Positions 1 to 7,381 of a stretch of 36,278 nt of DNA are shown here, piece by piece; the first letter of the stretch is position 1; every line of letters starts with the position of its first letter. The notes under the pieces are model-generated. The model did no database searches. It was not told the origin of the DNA and saw only the letters and a list, made by a program, of their open reading frames with translations. Location: the NCBI RefSeq assembly GCF_011806385.1, contig NZ_JAATOX010000028.1:1-36278 (forward strand), read 5' to 3'. This stretch comes from Phaeobacter sp. HF9A (lineage in GTDB: Bacteria; Pseudomonadota; Alphaproteobacteria; Rhodobacterales; Rhodobacteraceae). Made by a program: the position numbers and the translations under genes.

Positions 1-2
1 GA

Positions 3-281
3 TCTGGAAACGACCTCCTACGCGGTGGCACCCTGGTCGATACCTTTGTATTTGACGTTGGCCATGACGCAGACGAGATCAACGACTTTGAGATTTTCAA
101 TGATCGGTTGGAACTCTCCTCGGCGTTGGTCGATGGGCTGAGCAACTCTCAGGAAGTCATTGACACTTTTGCCAGCTTGCAGAACGGCGTGGCCGTCTTT
201 GACTTTGGCGATGGTGATCGCATCACCCTCTCGAATATGACCAGCCTTGATGGCCTGGCGGACAACATAGATATCGTCTGA
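3..281 (+). CDS. C-terminal end of an RTX-type secreted calcium-binding protein (5' end outside window)
   Basis: The open frame runs in from the left edge and ends at TGA 279-281, giving 92 residues. It opens with a GNDLLRGG stretch, typical of the last glycine/aspartate-rich RTX nonapeptide repeat. Then comes the DTFVFD...DEINDFE...DRLELS pattern that closes many type I secreted proteins. The very C-terminus (LADNIDIV) is acidic and hydrophobic, as expected for an uncleaved type I secretion signal. RTX repeats fold on calcium outside the cell. What the missing N-terminal part does (adhesin, enzyme or other) cannot be told. The type I ABC ATPase and adaptor at 14.3-17.5 kb are plausible exporters. 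A strong hairpin follows 23 bases after the stop. Confidence 0.75.
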   Translation, partial: SGNDLLRGGTLVDTFVFDVGHDADEINDFEIFNDRLELSSALVDGLSNSQEVIDTFASLQNGVAVFDFGDGDRITLSNMTSLDGLADNIDIV

Positions 282-304
282 CCTTCTTCAAAGGCCAGAT
301 ACCA

Positions 305-335
305 AAAACGGGCGGCGCATTGCGCCGCCCGTTTT
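305..335. terminator. Bidirectional rho-independent terminator
   Basis: AAAACGGGCGGCGCA (305-319) and TGCGCCGCCCGTTTT (321-335) form a near-perfect GC-rich hairpin with an A run before and a T run after. It can therefore terminate in both directions. It lies between the RTX gene end (+) and the convergent epimerase gene (-), exactly where a shared terminator is expected. Confidence 0.85.
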
Positions 336-371
336 GCATGTCCACACCAACATCTTTTGTCTCGAACCGGT

Positions 372-1466
372 TCAGACCGAGAGACCATCCGAGACGTAGA
401 AACGGATGGCCACCAGGATATGGTAGAAGGTCGAGGCAGGCATATTCTCTGACAGGAGCACCCCTGCGGTGGAGCGTTTGTCGTACCAGCCCCCCATCAC
501 GGGGGTGTCGAGATATTGGTCCCACATCAGGGTCAGCACCGCCTCGGGAAGTGGCCCTCCTGCCGGGGTCTCGCCACGCCGTGCCATGGCGATCACCGCT
601 TTTAAAAGTTCGGTCTGTGGCCACATCCGGCGGGTCTCTGCCGCTGGATCGGAGCGGTCCGGCAGCAGGCCGCTGGCATCGCGACGCGCCAGCACCGCGT
701 CATAAAGTGTCTTCATCGGCACATCGGCGTTGCGCCCAGTGGCCACCTCGTAGCGATCAATAAGATAGACCCACTCCGCCATATGCCCCGGTTCTACGGC
801 CTGGTCGGCTTCATCAAGCGGGCTCCAATCCTCGGCAAAATACTCCAGAACCCGGCCATCCTCGGCGAGAAAAACCTCGCGGAACAGGCTCAGGCTTTCC
901 TCCGCCATGTCACGAAAGCGGGTTTCGCCGGTTGCGGCAAACAGCGCGGTGGAGGTCTCGAACATATGCATATGCGGGTTTTGGCGGCGCGGCAGATCGT
1001 GAGCCGCATTCTCGTACCAGCCCCGCGGAGCTTTCAGCTTGGCTAACTCCTCCTCAAGCCGGGCCAGATCCGCAGCGACATCCGCGCCCGTGGCGATCAA
1101 CGCCGAGGCCGCCAGCAGCATGAAGGCCACATCATAGAGATCATGCGGCGCAGTCAGGATTGAGGTGTCGGGTGCCAGCCGCGCGGCCAGATTGCCACTT
1201 TCTGCATCAAAGCCGTGATCCATGGCAAAGCGGAACAGTTGCAACGCCAGCGCCCGATGCGCTGGATCTTCAGACTTGGCAAAACAATAGGCTTGACGGA
1301 CCTGCACCCGCAGGCGGCGTTGCATATCAGCGCAAGGGGCGCCACTATGATCAAGGGCCTCCCAGGCGGTGCCAGTGGCTTGATCCAGTCCCGCCCCGCT
1401 CCACAGCGGCAGCGCCTCTTGCCGCAGCCAGACCGGCAGCAGAGCTTTAAAATCCGTGGTTGTCAT
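372..1466 (-). CDS. AGE-family (N-acylglucosamine 2-epimerase-like) epimerase/isomerase
   Basis: This 364-aa protein has the alpha/alpha-barrel signature of the AGE superfamily. The active-site-type segments are RVQVRQAYCF near residue 55, NPHMHMFET near 165, EPGHMAEWVYLI near 225, RMWPQTELLKA near 285 and MPASTFYH near 345, with conserved His and Glu residues. Members interconvert N-acetylglucosamine and N-acetylmannosamine, or mannose/glucose/fructose, or are phosphomannose isomerase-like. Motifs alone do not fix the substrate. Next to a CMP-sialate synthetase, ManNAc supply is attractive but inferred. ATG 1466 overlaps the upstream stop (TGATG), implying translational coupling, with an AAGGAGAGG Shine-Dalgarno just upstream; a TTG one codon earlier is possible. 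It is the third gene of the leftward neuA operon and ends before the bidirectional terminator. Confidence 0.75.
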   Translation of the reverse strand: MTTTDFKALLPVWLRQEALPLWSGAGLDQATGTAWEALDHSGAPCADMQRRLRVQVRQAYCFAKSEDPAHRALALQLFRFAMDHGFDAESGNLAARLAPDTSILTAPHDLYDVAFMLLAASALIATGADVAADLARLEEELAKLKAPRGWYENAAHDLPRRQNPHMHMFETSTALFAATGETRFRDMAEESLSLFREVFLAEDGRVLEYFAEDWSPLDEADQAVEPGHMAEWVYLIDRYEVATGRNADVPMKTLYDAVLARRDASGLLPDRSDPAAETRRMWPQTELLKAVIAMARRGETPAGGPLPEAVLTLMWDQYLDTPVMGGWYDKRSTAGVLLSENMPASTFYHILVAIRFYVSDGLSV

Positions 1467-2272
1467 CAAAATAATATCCTCTCCTTAAGTCCCCGTAACG
1501 CTGCGCTGCCCCGCCGCAGAACTTTCAGCGCTCTGATCGGATAAGGTCCGGCCCAGCTGGCCCAGTCGGTGGGCGGGTCAACGCGGGGCTGCTCCAGCCC
1601 TGCCCCGCCGCGATCAGGGGCCGGATCGCTCACGTCGCGCAACAGTGGGCTGTCGCCTAGACGTAACAGCTGCAAATCTCCGCGGGTCTGCAACATCTGC
1701 AAAATCGCGTGATCCAGATCCAGATCGTGCAAGTGGGCATCCAGACCGCGCCGCCCCAGATCCTGCCCCATCAGGTCCCGGTAATGCGGGCCCGGCGAAA
1801 ACGGATAGCGCTGATGGGTGCCGTAAAAATCCATCCCCGGCAGGAGGATCTGTTCCGCTCCCATGCCATGCGCCATCAATACCGCATAGATCCCGGTGGT
1901 CGGGTGGCGCCCGTGTCTGACAATCAACTGCCGCACCGCCTGTTCGACCATCTTGTCCCGATACCGCATGGGTTGAAAACTCTGGGCAAACCGTCGTCGC
2001 CCCGCCCGAATCACCTGCGGATTATGGCTGCTCCATCCTCTGAGATCATAGTCGTTGCGGCAGCGATACAGGGTTTCAAACATGAAAGGCGCAACCCTAG
2101 GATCACCGCCCATAAAAGCAAGATCCACCCGACGCCCTAGATAGAAACGCGGTTCAAAAAAGAAATTGTTAGTCCGGATGATGAAATCATCCGCCAGGAT
2201 AGCCCCGTGCGGCAACCGCGCCAGAGAGGCCCCGTTGCCAGCCACGACTACCGGGCGATCACGGAACGGCAC
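1466..2272 (-). CDS. GT42-like (CST-I family) sialyltransferase
   Basis: This 268-aa protein resembles Campylobacter CstI/CstII. It has an N-terminal nucleotide-binding motif VVVAGNGASL (residues 8-17), the acceptor/CMP segment RTNNFFFEPRFYLGRRVD (33-50), and PTTGIYAVLMAHGMG (124-138) followed by ILLPGMDFYG (142-151). His182 in LHDLDLDHAIL aligns by eye with the catalytic His of CstII (GHSKNTDIKAL). The family transfers sialic or related nonulosonic acids from CMP donors to galactose-type acceptors. The only usable start is GTG 2272, four bases after the CMP-sialate synthetase stop, so donor synthesis and transfer are coupled. The C-terminal 65 residues are rich in Pro, Arg and Trp and lack recognised motifs. 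DUF115/Maf-like nonulosonate transferases share the GNG-S motif and are the alternative. Confidence 0.72.
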   Translation of the reverse strand: MPFRDRPVVVAGNGASLARLPHGAILADDFIIRTNNFFFEPRFYLGRRVDLAFMGGDPRVAPFMFETLYRCRNDYDLRGWSSHNPQVIRAGRRRFAQSFQPMRYRDKMVEQAVRQLIVRHGRHPTTGIYAVLMAHGMGAEQILLPGMDFYGTHQRYPFSPGPHYRDLMGQDLGRRGLDAHLHDLDLDHAILQMLQTRGDLQLLRLGDSPLLRDVSDPAPDRGGAGLEQPRVDPPTDWASWAGPYPIRALKVLRRGSAALRGLKERILF

Positions 2273-2276
2273 GTTC

Positions 2277-3479
2277 TCAGCCTATCGCAGCAGAGGCCAT
2301 CAGGACATCCGACATTGATCGTAGCGCCCCCTGTCCCCCCGGTAGCGGCAGAATCCAGTCGGCTACCCCTAGGATAGAGGGATGCGAATCCGACGGGCAC
2401 GCCGATAGGCCCGCTCGCTCTATCGCACCCCGGTCGTTGACGTCATTGCCCACATAAAGGAGGTCATCCCAGCCGAGATCGCGTTCGGCCAGCCAGCGTT
2501 CCAGCGCCGCCACTTTGTCGTCGACGCTGTGCTGCACCTCAAGCTTCAGCTTTTCGGCCCGTTTCAGCACCACAGGATTGCGCTCCTTGGACAAGATCAT
2601 CATCTTGTAGCGACCGCTTTCACGCAGGGCTGCAATGCCCATGCCATCGCCGCGTGATGTGCGCACGCTTTCGATCCCGTTCTGGTCGGTGATCACCAGA
2701 TTGTCGGTATGCACCCCGTCGAAATCCATCACGATAGCCTTGACTCTGGCCAGCCGCCCTGGCGCAATCTCGCTGTGTCCGCCAGCTTGGGCGATCTGAG
2801 AACACAGGGCGAAATCCTGCAAGGTATCGATCTCGATCGGCGGGTGATCGACGGGATAGAGCGCCACCGATCCGCAGAACCGCTGGCCCGTGGTAAGGAA
2901 GGACGCCAGCTGCACACAGTAGATAGCGCCGCTTTCACAATATTGCGGCGGCAGATCCTGACGGCGTTTGCGCTGTTCGCGTTCGTTGTGGTTGAGTCCA
3001 ACCCCTCGGCCATCGGCGTCGAGCCCCCAGAGGAAGGAGTGATCCTCGGTGACCGACAGGGCGCAATCGGTTCCCCTAGCCTCCATCTCCGCCAGGCAGC
3101 CGTCGATATCGGCACCGGTGATGAAGGGGGAGGTACACTGCAGGAACACCAACTTGTCGAGACCGGGCAGATCGTCACGCACCAGCGGAACCGCGTGCAG
3201 CCAGCCAGCCTCGGAGCTGGCGGTATCGCCCGACAGCTCTGCTGGGCGGTCGATAATGCGGGCTCCATACAACGCAGCCTCGGCCGCAATGTCGGCGTCA
3301 TCGGTGGAAACATAGACCGCCGCGACACCGGTAGCTGCGCGGCCTGCGCGCACGGCACGGCCAATCAGCGAAACCCCACCTACCGGGCGCAAATTCTTGC
3401 CCGGAACCCCTTTGGAACCGCCTCGCGCCAGTATGATACAGGCTGTATTGGCCGATGTGACGAGGGGGCGTTCAGACAT
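2277..3479 (-). CDS. neuA: CMP-sialate (acylneuraminate) cytidylyltransferase fused to a KdsC-like HAD phosphatase
   Basis: The 400-aa protein has two domains. Residues 12-230 form a cytidylyltransferase: the P-loop-like LARGGSKGVPGKN (17-29), STDD (58-61) and QCTSPF (114-119) are hallmark CMP-NeuAc synthetase motifs. It activates a nonulosonic acid with CTP. Residues 246-400 form a HAD phosphatase: MDFDGVHTD (251-259, nucleophile D252, acid D254), S297, K322 and the GNDVND motif (344-349) are all present, so it looks catalytically intact. The same domain order occurs in animal CMAS and some bacteria, where the HAD part resembles KdsC or Neu5Ac-9-P phosphatase. It leads the leftward operon neuA - GT42 - AGE. 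No NeuB or NeuC lies in the window, so the exact acid (Neu5Ac, Leg, Pse, Kdn) is unknown. Confidence 0.87.
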   Translation of the reverse strand: MSERPLVTSANTACIILARGGSKGVPGKNLRPVGGVSLIGRAVRAGRAATGVAAVYVSTDDADIAAEAALYGARIIDRPAELSGDTASSEAGWLHAVPLVRDDLPGLDKLVFLQCTSPFITGADIDGCLAEMEARGTDCALSVTEDHSFLWGLDADGRGVGLNHNEREQRKRRQDLPPQYCESGAIYCVQLASFLTTGQRFCGSVALYPVDHPPIEIDTLQDFALCSQIAQAGGHSEIAPGRLARVKAIVMDFDGVHTDNLVITDQNGIESVRTSRGDGMGIAALRESGRYKMMILSKERNPVVLKRAEKLKLEVQHSVDDKVAALERWLAERDLGWDDLLYVGNDVNDRGAIERAGLSACPSDSHPSILGVADWILPLPGGQGALRSMSDVLMASAAIG

Positions 3480-3633
3480 GGTGGGCTTCCGTTCTGATCA
3501 ATGTGTTGTTCTCTCGCCTATAGAGCGGGCTTCTTGCCTGCTCTATAGGCGAGGCTATAGCCTTCTCGTTTACAAACCCCATCTGCTTGTGTAAATCCCA
3601 CAAGAAATTTCAGACAGGCGGACACGTCCCAGA
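3480..3633. promoter_or_regulatory. Divergent control region with inverted repeats between neuA and the 68-aa gene
   Basis: This 154-base gap separates neuA (-) from the rightward pair. It holds a perfect 14-bp inverted repeat, CTCGCCTATAGAGC (3513-3526) and GCTCTATAGGCGAG (3540-3553), with a 13-base spacer. The 10-bp palindrome GGCTATAGCC (3553-3562) starts on the last base of the right arm. The element could be an operator for a dimeric regulator controlling both directions, or a hairpin in the neuA leader. No clear sigma-70 boxes could be fixed. Confidence 0.5.
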
Positions 3634-3840
3634 ATGATCGCAATACTCAAGAAAACAACATTTGGGAAAATGCTGTATCGCCTGTCTCGCACCGCTCTCG
3701 GCCGGCCACTGGTTTGGTTTGCAGCCCTGTTGCAACACGAGGCGATACAGCCCGCGCATTTAATCCCTGCGCACCGTCGTCACAACCAACAGCAGCTCGA
3801 CATCCTGTCGCGTTTCGAAGCCCGCACCGGAAAGTCCTGA
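3634..3840 (+). CDS. Small basic hypothetical protein (68 aa)
   Basis: The frame encodes 68 residues, strongly basic at the N-terminus (MIAILKKTTFGKMLYRLSR), with a short hydrophobic patch (LVWFAALL) and a His/Gln-rich C-terminal half (PAHRRHNQQQLD). I do not recognise a family. Support for a real gene is its position. Its TGA overlaps the ATG of the next gene (TGATG at 3838-3842), the arrangement of translationally coupled pairs, and a weak GGCGGA precedes the start. It may be a membrane-associated partner of the downstream putative glycosyltransferase. It also carries inverted copies of the 10-mer TGTATCGCCT found upstream of parA (see findings). Coding status is plausible, not proven. Confidence 0.5.
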   Translation: MIAILKKTTFGKMLYRLSRTALGRPLVWFAALLQHEAIQPAHLIPAHRRHNQQQLDILSRFEARTGKS

Positions 3841-4994
3841 TGGCGCAAGACTCTCTGCCCCAGCCGGCCTGTTCCTGTGACATTTCGGCGCCCCTGCCCT
3901 TCAGCGAACGCCCTGTCCTGCTGCTATTCAGCGACGATTCAACGCTGTTCTTTGCACTGCGGATGCGTGATTGCCTACGTGACGCCGATCCCGATCTGAA
4001 GATCGAGATGGGTTGGGTGGTGGCGGAAAATGCGCTCTCCTACCGACAGATGGCACAACTGTTGCCGGAGGGACCGGATCTAGCCCTGCACGGCAAGACC
4101 GCCTTCGAGAAGCTATTCGGTGCTTGCAGCCACAAGGCGGTTCTGACCAGCCGTGTCTATGCTCCGCTGGGAGCTCAGCTGCGGCGCACGATCATGCATG
4201 TCAGTGCCGAACGGCCTTGCGTGATCGCGTTTCTCGGCGGGTTGGATTTTTTCCCCCAGGACGGCTACTTCCGACGCCGAAACTGTGATGGGGTGTTTCT
4301 CTTTCCGCAATCGGAGCTGGCCACCTTCGAGGAGCAGGCAAAAAACTGGCCGGACCGGATGTGGCAGGAGGTCGGCTTCGGCCATCCCGCCTTCGTCACG
4401 CCGGAGCAGCTTACCCCAGAGGAACTGGCCGGACGCAAGGACATCTATTTCTTTACCCAGGCGCTGTCGCCCTCCACCCGCCGGGGTCGCATGCACATGC
4501 TGAAGGCAATGGCGGCCATGGCTCGTGCCAATCCTGACCACACGATCTGGATCAAGCTGCGTCACCTGCCGGACGAAAATCGACAGCACCTGCATCTCGA
4601 AAAGCACGACTACCCGGCGCTGCTGGCAGATCTGCCAGCAGCGCCAGTAAACCTGAAACTCACCGCCTGCACGATGGACGAGGCCCTGGAAACCGCAGCG
4701 CTTGGTATCACCTGCACCTCTACTGCCGCCATTGACGTCGTGCGCGCCGGGATCCCATGTATGGTACATCTTGATTTTGTCGACACCTATCTCGACCCAC
4801 TGGTCGCTCCGATGCGTAAGCTATTTAAGTCCAGCGGCCTGATTACTTCGCTCGAGGATATGCTGCATATGCGCGCTCAGGCCCCAAACCCCTCTTGGAT
4901 CGAGGATATGTTCTGCCCTCGCGACCTGGGCGAGCGCGCGCTGCGTATGGTGGAACTGTTTCAGCACAGACCGTTTCAAGTCCTGTCCTTTTAA
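3840..4994 (+). CDS. DUF6716-like putative glycosyltransferase
   Basis: From ATG 3840 this is a 384-aa protein. It has alternating beta strand/helix character: PVLLLFSDDSTLFFALRMRDCL near residues 25-46, CVIAFLGGLDFFP near 126-138, KDIYFFTQALSP near 200-211, and a donor-site-like C-terminal part with LGITCTSTAAIDVVRAGIPC near 295-315. This resembles GT-B folds and the DUF6716 family, which I recall as a neighbour of acylneuraminate cytidylyltransferases. The acceptor and donor are unknown. ATG 3840 was chosen because it overlaps the upstream TGA; longer readings start inside the 68-aa gene. The divergent neuA operon suggests a role in nonulosonate-containing glycan assembly. Confidence 0.6.
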   Translation: MAQDSLPQPACSCDISAPLPFSERPVLLLFSDDSTLFFALRMRDCLRDADPDLKIEMGWVVAENALSYRQMAQLLPEGPDLALHGKTAFEKLFGACSHKAVLTSRVYAPLGAQLRRTIMHVSAERPCVIAFLGGLDFFPQDGYFRRRNCDGVFLFPQSELATFEEQAKNWPDRMWQEVGFGHPAFVTPEQLTPEELAGRKDIYFFTQALSPSTRRGRMHMLKAMAAMARANPDHTIWIKLRHLPDENRQHLHLEKHDYPALLADLPAAPVNLKLTACTMDEALETAALGITCTSTAAIDVVRAGIPCMVHLDFVDTYLDPLVAPMRKLFKSSGLITSLEDMLHMRAQAPNPSWIEDMFCPRDLGERALRMVELFQHRPFQVLSF

Positions 4995-5357
4995 ATCAAT
5001 TTTCTCACAAAATGGCATATGTTGCACATATCTGGGAAGAAGCTGCTTCCTCTTTCCCAGACGGGCTTATTCCGCAGCTGTATGTGAGAGATGTGCCAAG
5101 GGCGGTATAATGGCATGATGCGGATTTGGCCTCTCCGAGACCCGTCTGTCATCGCCGCGCGCCTTCGACAAGCTCTCTAAAAAGTCTGTTATCTGCTGGA
5201 GCGACATACGGCACAGGACCTTCAGCGTCAGACAAACCTGAATCGCAGGCCCCGCCCGTTGCGTCCCCGGCGTGCGCGGTGTTTTTCGCCCCTTCAGCCC
5301 GGGGCGCTATTCTGCGCCGGTCCCTCGCCCCTTGCCTGCGCAACCCGGAGCCCCCTT
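4995..5357. other. Non-coding gap upstream of the DUF2793 gene
   Basis: No convincing gene lies here. The left part is AT-rich and holds a small inverted repeat, ATATGT-TGC-ACATAT (5017-5031), which could be an operator. A hairpin that may end the DUF6716 gene follows directly. The right half is GC-rich and shows only the GGAG ribosome binding site (5347-5350) for the next gene. Confidence 0.4.
5032..5060 (+). terminator. Hairpin after the DUF6716-like gene, possible terminator
   Basis: CTGGGAA (5032-5038) pairs with TTCCCAG (5054-5060), and an inner GAAGC/GCTTC pair adds a second stem. It lies 38 bases after the stop of the DUF6716-like gene. There is no T run after it, so it may instead be an RNA processing or rho-related element. 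Confidence 0.35.
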
Positions 5358-6545
5358 ATGAGCCAATCCTCGCCCCGTCTGACCCTGCCCTATCTGCAAC
5401 CGGCCCAGGCCCAGAAACATGTCACCCATAACGAGGCGCTCCAGCGCCTGGATGCGCTGGTGCAACTGGTGGTGCAAGAGGTCGGTGCCGAGACCCCGCC
5501 CGCCAGCCCGGACCCCGGCGTGGCCTATGCCCTGGGCGCCAATCCCAGCGGGCTCTGGGCCGGTCAGGGCGATCAGATCGCGATCTTTCAGGGCGAGGGC
5601 TGGCTGTTCCTGCCCCCGCAGCCCGGCTGGCGCGCCTGGGATCTGGCAACGCAGTCCTTACACGTCTGGGATGGCAGCGCCTGGGGCGCGCCGGATCTGC
5701 CTGACATGGTGGATCAGCTTGGCGTGGCGACCTCGGCCAATGCCGACAACCGGCTGGCGGTCTCCTCGGATGCGGTGCTTTTCACCCATGCCGGTGACAA
5801 TCATCAGCTCAAGCTCAACAAGGCCAGCGATGGCGATACCGCCAGCCTGCTGTTTCAATCCAACTGGAGCGGCCATGCGGAGATGGGGCTGGCGGGCAGC
5901 ACCGATTTCTCGATCAAGGTCTCCGGCGGCGGCAGCTGGCCTGCCGCCATGGTGGTGAAATCCGCCACCGCCCGGGTGGGCTTTGGCACCTATAGCCCCG
6001 GCGCGCGGCTCGACATCGCCCATGGCGGCAGCGGCGATGATTACCTGCTGGCGGGCGAAGGTGCTCCGCTGTTCCGGCTGGCGGCCGATGGCAATGGCAG
6101 CTGCGCCGGCGCCTGGAGCGGCGGCGGCGCCGATTACGCGGAATATTTCGAATGGCTGGATGGCAACCCCGAAGGCGAAGACCGGCGCGGGCTGGCGGTG
6201 CTCTGCGAGGGGGAGAAAATCCGCCCCGCCCGCGCGGGCGAAACCCCGATCGGCGTGGTCTCCGCCGCGCCCTGTGTGATCGGCAATGATGACGGCGGCG
6301 CCTGGGCCGGGCGCGATCTGCGCGACGCTTATGGTGCGCCCTGTCTGGACGCCGCAGGCCAGCGGCGGCGCAACCCGGCCTATGATCCGACCCGCCCCTA
6401 TCAGCCCCGCGCGACGCGGCGTGAATGGGATCTGGTCGGCCTCATCGGACGGCTGCATCTGCGCCAGGGCCAGCCGGTGGACCCCCGCTGGATCCGGCTG
6501 CGCACAAACCAGGAGACCGGCCTCGACCTCTGGCTTTTGCGCTGA
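5358..6545 (+). CDS. DUF2793 protein with C-terminal peptidase G2 (IMC autoproteolytic) domain
   Basis: This 395-aa protein starts at ATG 5358 with GGAG seven bases upstream. Residues 5-90 match the DUF2793 pattern (LTLPYLQPAQAQKHVTHNEA then a Trp-rich section), as found in alphaproteobacterial phage-tail-like proteins. The middle is beta-rich with AGSTDFSIKV and GARLDIAHGGSGDD, like tail-fibre repeats. From about residue 255 to the end, GADYAEYFEW, LDGNPEGEDRRG, IGVVSAAPCVIGN and the final RWIRLR region match peptidase G2, the autocleaving chaperone-like domain of tailspikes. It may be a surface or secreted beta-helical protein, perhaps glycan-binding or depolymerising. No signal peptide is visible. 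It converges on kdsB, leaving a 5-base gap. Confidence 0.78.
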   Translation: MSQSSPRLTLPYLQPAQAQKHVTHNEALQRLDALVQLVVQEVGAETPPASPDPGVAYALGANPSGLWAGQGDQIAIFQGEGWLFLPPQPGWRAWDLATQSLHVWDGSAWGAPDLPDMVDQLGVATSANADNRLAVSSDAVLFTHAGDNHQLKLNKASDGDTASLLFQSNWSGHAEMGLAGSTDFSIKVSGGGSWPAAMVVKSATARVGFGTYSPGARLDIAHGGSGDDYLLAGEGAPLFRLAADGNGSCAGAWSGGGADYAEYFEWLDGNPEGEDRRGLAVLCEGEKIRPARAGETPIGVVSAAPCVIGNDDGGAWAGRDLRDAYGAPCLDAAGQRRRNPAYDPTRPYQPRATRREWDLVGLIGRLHLRQGQPVDPRWIRLRTNQETGLDLWLLR

Positions 6546-6550
6546 GGCGG

Positions 6551-7357
6551 TTAGGCCATGCCCATCCGGCTAAGGTAGCCTTCGATCAGCGCCACATCAG
6601 AGGGGTTGTTCAATTCCCAGAAGGCGGCGCCGGGTTCCGAGACCTCGATGGTGCTGACCGGATGACCGTTTTCCAGAAAACGCAGCTGCTCCAGCCCCTC
6701 CAGGGTTTCCAGAGTGCCCTGCGGCCAGCCCATATAGGCGGCCAGCGCCGACTGGCGGTAGGCATAAAGCCCGACATGGTGGAACACCGGAACCACCCCG
6801 TTCACAGAGCTTTTTCCATCGGTGAAGGGCAGCACCTCCTTGGAGAAGTAAAGCGCCTGGCCCAATTGGTTGGAAACCACCGTGGTGGCCCCGACCCGTC
6901 CGGCGCGGCGATCCGCGAGGAAGTTGCTCAGCGCTTCCTCGTCGCAGCGCAGCACCGGCGTGGCCACCTGCATGTCTGGTGTCTGTTGCATGGCAGCGAT
7001 CAGACTGCGCACAAAAGACGGCGGCGTCAGCGGCGCATCCCCTTGCAGGTTGATGATAATATCGCTGGTGATGCCGGCATTCTTCACCGCCTCGGCGACC
7101 CGCTCGGTGCCATTGCGGCAGCTTTCCGAGGTCATGATGACCCCGGCGTTGATGCGTTCGGCCTCGGCGGCGATGCGCGCATCATCGGTGGCCACATAGA
7201 TCGCAACCTCCGTTCCGACAGCGGCACGGGCCGCGGTGACCGAGCGCTCCAGCAGGCTTTTGGACTGGCCGGTGGCGCCGCGCAGATGCACCAGCGGCTT
7301 GCCCGGATAGCGGGTCGAGGCATAGCGGGCGGGGACAATGATGGAAACGTCACTCAT
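6551..7357 (-). CDS. kdsB: 3-deoxy-manno-octulosonate cytidylyltransferase (CMP-Kdo synthetase)
   Basis: This 268-aa protein has the CMP-Kdo synthetase fingerprint: IIVPARYASTRYPGKPL (residues 6-22), ATDD (56-59), SCRNGTER (78-85) and LQGDAPLTPP (about 104-113). It couples Kdo to CMP in the cytoplasm for lipopolysaccharide or capsule linker synthesis. The usual GDEP motif reads GDAP here, a variation worth noting. It is the last gene of the leftward operon, 24 bases after kdsD, so Kdo precursor formation and activation are encoded together. Lipid A biosynthesis normally has chromosomal copies; a second pair on a polysaccharide plasmid suggests use in an exported glycan. Confidence 0.9.
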   Translation of the reverse strand: MSDVSIIVPARYASTRYPGKPLVHLRGATGQSKSLLERSVTAARAAVGTEVAIYVATDDARIAAEAERINAGVIMTSESCRNGTERVAEAVKNAGITSDIIINLQGDAPLTPPSFVRSLIAAMQQTPDMQVATPVLRCDEEALSNFLADRRAGRVGATTVVSNQLGQALYFSKEVLPFTDGKSSVNGVVPVFHHVGLYAYRQSALAAYMGWPQGTLETLEGLEQLRFLENGHPVSTIEVSEPGAAFWELNNPSDVALIEGYLSRMGMA

Positions 7358-7381
7358 GGGAGAACCTCTTTGCTCCGATGT

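Noticed and set aside
372-1466. Calling the AGE-family gene a definite GlcNAc 2-epimerase or a phosphomannose isomerase
   Set aside because: The shared fold and motifs do not discriminate substrates; neighbouring neuA suggests but does not prove ManNAc formation.
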